Shown: positions 59,437-64,000 of the stretch, in pieces
Numbering within the stretch: the stretch's first letter is position 1
Layout: each line of letters opens with the position of its first letter
DNA from: Lethocerus indicus
Lineage: Eukaryota > Arthropoda > Insecta > Hemiptera > Belostomatidae
Direction of reading: 5' to 3'
Assembly: GCA_019843655.1 (NCBI GenBank)
Contig: JACDQD010000102.1
Coordinates: 1,125,501-1,189,500 of the forward strand
Length of the DNA stretch: 64,000 nt
Made by a program: the position numbers and the translations under genes
Notes under the pieces: model-generated
The model's database searches: none
Told to the model about the DNA's origin: nothing
What the model saw: the letters and a program-made list of their open reading frames with translations, nothing else

Positions 59437-62400
59437 GGAAGAGTGAGAGGGGAATTTGAGAGGGGGGGTGGGAGACGGTCCACTGGCCGTACAGAAAACT
59501 AGATATGTCACAGTTCAATTACTCGCCAGTGAACCTGTCCTGATTCGCCCCCACCCCCTTCGCTCCCTAAAACTACCCCTCTCCCCTCGTCACGAATTAC
59601 TCCACCTCTCTTCTCTCCACCATCTCTCCCTTTTTCCCGTCTCTCTCGGGCGTATCGACCCTTCCCACCCTCGGTCCTCTTTTTTTTTTATTTAAAAACC
59701 GCCCTTAACCATTTTTCAGGGCTGAGCTCTCCCCCGGGGGGCGGGCTTTACTTGTCGGCTCTGAATTTAACCCTTATCGGGCGCCTCGTCCCCCGCCGTA
59801 CCCCCCTTATCACCCCCCGGATCGGATCCCCTTCTACCCACTCGAGTGGGCCTCCGAAAGGTGTCCTACAGTCGCTCTACATCTTATGAAGTATACATCC
59901 GGTCGAGGACTCTCCTCTCTCCTCCGACCGTTGAGGAGTGTTGAATGTAGATGAGAGATGTATTTTTCAGATTACGGCAATCCCCCTCTCTCTTTCTCAA
60001 TTTATGCTTAAACACGAACCGGAGGCTTCGTTCTTGTTTAATATAAATAATTTATAATTAGCGTTAATGTATTTTAGAGAACCGAGAAAATCCTCTCTAA
60101 AAAAACTCCATTTTAAAAGACTCCGGAAAAATTAAGAAGTTTAATCGGAAATTCCATGGGTAAATTAGATTAATTTAAAATAATTTCTATGAGTCCTAAA
60201 CCATTGTAGTTAATGCTTTAACCCAAAGTAGTATACAACAAATGGGAAGCTATTTTGGGAGTGAATATTTACGTGATATTTATTGAGCGGGAGATTGTAA
60301 TTCATTCCACAAATCTTACAGTCAGAAGAATCAATACGATACATGCAACGGCTATCCCTTTTACATGTACGACAGAAAAAAATGGGGATGATCGGGTATA
60401 TAATGGGAGTATATAGGAGTGTACGGATCCTGAGGTGAAGGTGGCCACTCCCAGAAATCTGCAGGCAAATTGGCGGACGATTCACCTGCCAAAGTAGCTT
60501 CTCCATCCCCCGCTCCCCCGGGATTAAGTATTATTCATGAGAGGGGATGAAACTAAATCCCCCCGGGCTCCCCCACCCGTGAATTATTCTAATAAAAGAA
60601 GCAGCGGACCGCACGTTTTTCTATTATGGAAATAAAGTGGGGGTCGGGGAGGCGGCGGTAGGGGTGCGGGTGCGAGGGATGCCGGGCTGTAGGTGTAATC
60701 CCGCCTCGGTGGATTTGTATGGGAGCGGGTCTTGCATTTTAATTGCCGGCTTAGGGTCCCTGTTCCGCTACCCCTATCAATCCTTCCTCCCGCCACCACT
60801 CCTGTCTCCCACCCTCTCTCTCTCTCTCCTCCCTTCTCATTCTCCCCATCTCCCTCATCCTCCTACCCCTCCCCGTGTTCATATGTATATACCCCGGTGC
60901 TCGTCTGCACACTGTGCACGCTCCTGTGTATACCCCCCGCGGATTATTGGGCCCCCGAAATAAGCTCCAGATATTAATAACGGCTAAAGGTTTATACTTA
61001 TTACTACCCCCCCTCATCCGAAGCAGTACCCCTCCGATGGTGATATATTATATCCTTAGATGTATGGCTTATCCGCTTATACCCGGTGTCCGGACGAAAC
61101 GGCTGCTGGCTGGGCTATACGATTAAAAATGATACTCTTATAACGGTGAACCTTTCCGGGATATAAACTGTGCCCCTGTGCTGGAGTCCGATATGCCGCC
61201 GGTTCAAACCCGGACATGTTGCCTCCTGCCTAAAGGAGGTAATTTCCTCTCGAATTGATTACCCCGTTTAATTGCCTCGCAGGCATTTTAATGACCCTAA
61301 GCTGTAATATAAATTTCGAGGCCGCTCCCGTGTGCGTGCACTACTGGCTTGACAGGGAGGCCCATGGGCTTTTGACTAATGGGCTTGAATCTCGACGGAC
61401 ATCATTCACGACGCTTAATGTACCGAACATTCCTTCCTTAATTGTTACGCTTTGTGATGCTCCATCATTGTTCAGCCTAATGAAAAACGACATTGAATAT
61501 ACTTTTTTCCGGAGTTGAAGAGAAAAATAATAGCCCCGTAAATATAAATTACGCGGATCGGTCTAGAGGTGACCATTATTTTAACGGCGCCAATATTCTA
61601 ATTTGACAGAGTTCTATTTTTCTACTATGAACCACAATCTATCATATTTTCGTCCAAATGACGAACGTTAATTCTCCACAGCCTTAATTGATCACGAAAT
61701 TATTACTCTGATCCATGTTCCATAAGGGACAATATAACATTCAAATGAAAGCGAAGTTGGTCCACCAACATTGATTCGAGCCCGGGTATGCCCGTCCCCA
61801 ATCGCCGGTGACTTCGTAATTCCCCTTCAATTACTCCTTTTTTCGGAAACTATAATATCCTTGTAGAATGTTACAATGTTCTACACCATGTCATCCATGA
61901 ATTAATATTAAGATATTAATTTGGATAAGTCCAAATAACAAAATAACAAGTACAGTATTTTCTACCGTTGGTTTTACCCGGGGATAAGTTTATTTCTGGC
62001 ATCCTCCTGCAAGGAATTTTGAGGCGGAAGAAGTTTGAGGTGGAATTTGACCACCTCATTTTAAATTATTATTGCGTCTCATATAATGACCAAGTTATTC
62101 TGACAGGGTATGACATTTTCAGGGCTCGCATTGAAATGGGTTTTGTATGGACTTTGAGTCAAATTATTAAAAAAAAAACGAAATAGCCAGGTTTTTTCTC
62201 TGCCCCTGCCGGTGTCCAAACTTTGTTTTGTACCGCCTTCACTGAAACACTCTCGGTTTTCAAACGTGGCCGACATTTAATTAGGGGACGGCAGGACGGG
62301 GGACTGTGCCGCCCCCCGGGGGTGTAATTGTTGCGGAACACCTCCCTCCCGTCCCAATCCCAATCGCTGCATCGATTGTTACCTTCCCTATCGCCTCTCT

Positions 62401-63935
62401 TTCAGCCACCAGCCATGTCCCCGGTCACTGTTTCTCCCACCCGCCACTCTCCCGAAACCTCTACCATTATCACGGATCTGTCCGACAGCGATCCGTTGAA
62501 ATTGAATCACAAATAATCCGAATATCCGACCCCCCCGCCCCCACCAGTCCTTGTTGTCGGTTAACTCACATTAAACGAAGTGGCGGCGGCGGACCCCCGG
62601 GTGGGTCGATAAACCGTAAATGGGATATTAAGTCCTCCCACTCCCTCCATAACCCCCGAATAATTGTACTAGTCGTCGACTAATTATAAATTAGTTAGCT
62701 CTCCCTTTCCGGGGCCGAACTGGACCCGACTTCACAACTGGTCCTGTGTTTCAGTTCCCCTTCAGTGGTGATCGCGTTATTGAATTTAATTACTGGAAAT
62801 AATTGGCGCTTTCATTTTAAATTCAGGAACAATGCATTTTCATTCCGAAAATAGCATTTTTTAGAATTTTAAATAAGCATATGTTGGACGATTAATAATA
62901 ACTGCAGCGTGAATATGTCCAGTAATTAATTAGTACTGAACATTGGATTGAGTATTGCAATAGAACATTATAGTAAATTTTGTTTACCTGCCTGTTTTCT
63001 GTCGTGAATAATCAGTATGGAATCGGTACATTCAAACGGGGTTTAATTTACTTTATTTAGTCAACAAACAGGAAATAATTCATGTTGCAAATCCAAACGT
63101 CGGAATTGAGCATTTCCTGACTAATTTCTTAACGGATTAGTTGATAATAATAACAATTATTATTATTGTAATTAATAGTATTCCAGTAAATTTCTATCAG
63201 AGAAATTGATTAAAAATAACTACAACAATACGAATTTAACTCTATAAGATTTAATCTGCAACAATTGACTGAACTTAACCACTCGGTATGAATAATATTG
63301 AATGCATTCAAGGAAGTTTTTAACTAAATACATTACTAATTAAACAAACCGAAGGAAAGCTTAAGTTTCGTTTACGGTACAGGTTATATTGTATTTGAAG
63401 CGTTTTATTTATAGTGCGGCGGTTAATAGCGAACTAAAATATCCGGGGGCTTACACGAAGGGGGTGGTAACACGAAACAAGGGGTAGCTGCTCATATTCA
63501 ATGTAAGCCGAGTCTGAGATAACAGACTGACGTACACGAGCCTCTTTGTTCCTCAGGCTCTGATGTAAGCCAATTCCGCTCCGTCTCCAGTCTTTGTATG
63601 TAATATGTACACTATGAAACTTGTGTGTTGAATCTTGGCAACCCGGCACCCCCCTCCTCCCACTCAACCACCCTCCTCCACCTTGCCGGGCCCCGTGTTT
63701 GTTTAACAAATAGTAGACTCCAGAGATAACCACCCTTCATCCCTCATACCACCCCCCCTCCCGCCCAACCCTCTGTATTTCCCTCTCGCTCTCTCTTGCT
63801 GGTTCAACCCTTTCAATTCTCGTCTCTGCCTTTCGCTCCCTTTCCCTTCACCCTCCGTCTCTCAAATGTTAGGTTTTCCAAAGTAAATAATCCCCCGACA
63901 ACCATCAGACTCCCAATGTGTGTCGCTCTTTCACC

Positions 63936-63938
<3 letters not shown>
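59428..63938. other. Intergenic DNA, no gene seen
   Basis: C/T-rich at 59540-59690 and 60780-60870, GC-rich at 62290-62660, AT-rich elsewhere. GGTTCAAACCC at 61202-61212 resembles a tRNA T-loop, but no cloverleaf fits. C/T-rich again at 63640-63850. Open frames (up to 125 codons at 62306-62683) show no domain. Confidence 0.45.

Positions 63939-63976
<38 letters not shown>
63939..63976. repeat. TA microsatellite
   Basis: About 19 TA units close to the right edge of the window. Confidence 0.95.
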
Positions 63977-63980
<4 letters not shown>

Positions 63981-64000
63981 AAAGGAGGAAGAGGATGCGG

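Noticed and set aside
61140..61225. Possible tRNA (CCGGTTCAAACCCGG)
   Set aside because: The T-arm-like hairpin is present, but there is no matching D-arm, anticodon arm or acceptor stem at the right distances.

Overview
This is a eukaryotic, almost certainly arthropod (probably insect) nuclear window. The evidence is a multi-exon gene with very short GT-AG introns, 5'-truncated Jockey-clade retrotransposons, a Tc1/mariner-type MITE, a satellite array, many GA/CT microsatellites and no bacterial-type operons. I cannot name the species.

Layout. Positions 1-5124 look like intron or upstream sequence, with C-rich and T-rich tracts and no exon I can defend. Positions 5125-6064 (+) hold the last four coding exons of SMG5, a nonsense-mediated decay factor. 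They encode the C-terminal PIN-like domain and the stop codon. The rest of SMG5 must lie to the left, mostly outside the window. From 6065 to 64000 I see no convincing host protein-coding gene. It is a roughly 58-kb gene-poor stretch in which AT-rich DNA alternates with GC-richer islands and strongly strand-biased purine or pyrimidine tracts.

Repeats carry most of the recognisable structure. (i) A composite block at 15440-19550 contains a degenerate 'TTTTTAGGC...ATCGG' minisatellite that flips orientation at a 17-bp near-palindrome (16066-16082), a satellite of about 104 bp with roughly 20 copies (16563-18875), a 52-bp-period minisatellite block (18880-19390), and 1.5 more satellite units. 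(ii) Three 5'-truncated copies of one Jockey-like family lie at 20880-21359, 42417-42836 and 44039-44376, each with a perfect 12-14-bp target-site duplication and an A-rich 3' end. (iii) A complete 392-bp mariner-type MITE (54175-54566) has 29-bp terminal inverted repeats, a TA duplication and a small ORF joining the two ends of a transposase. (iv) Unclassified family A occurs three times (9768-10430, 22686-22905, 55539-56072), once with a 70-71-bp tandem array and once as a fold-back arrangement. (v) Unclassified family B occurs twice (14505-14870, 21950-22510). (vi) A two-unit tandem duplication with a 148-bp period sits at 31630-31920.

Other sites of note are a CpG-rich island with two CACGTG boxes and GC boxes (36760-37060), two strong G-quadruplex motifs, a perfect 16-bp AT hairpin (53105-53146) and a cluster of GA and CG repeats (58028-59427). 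Apart from SMG5, no genes can be linked into a pathway. The best candidates for undescribed structure are the composite satellite block and repeat family A.
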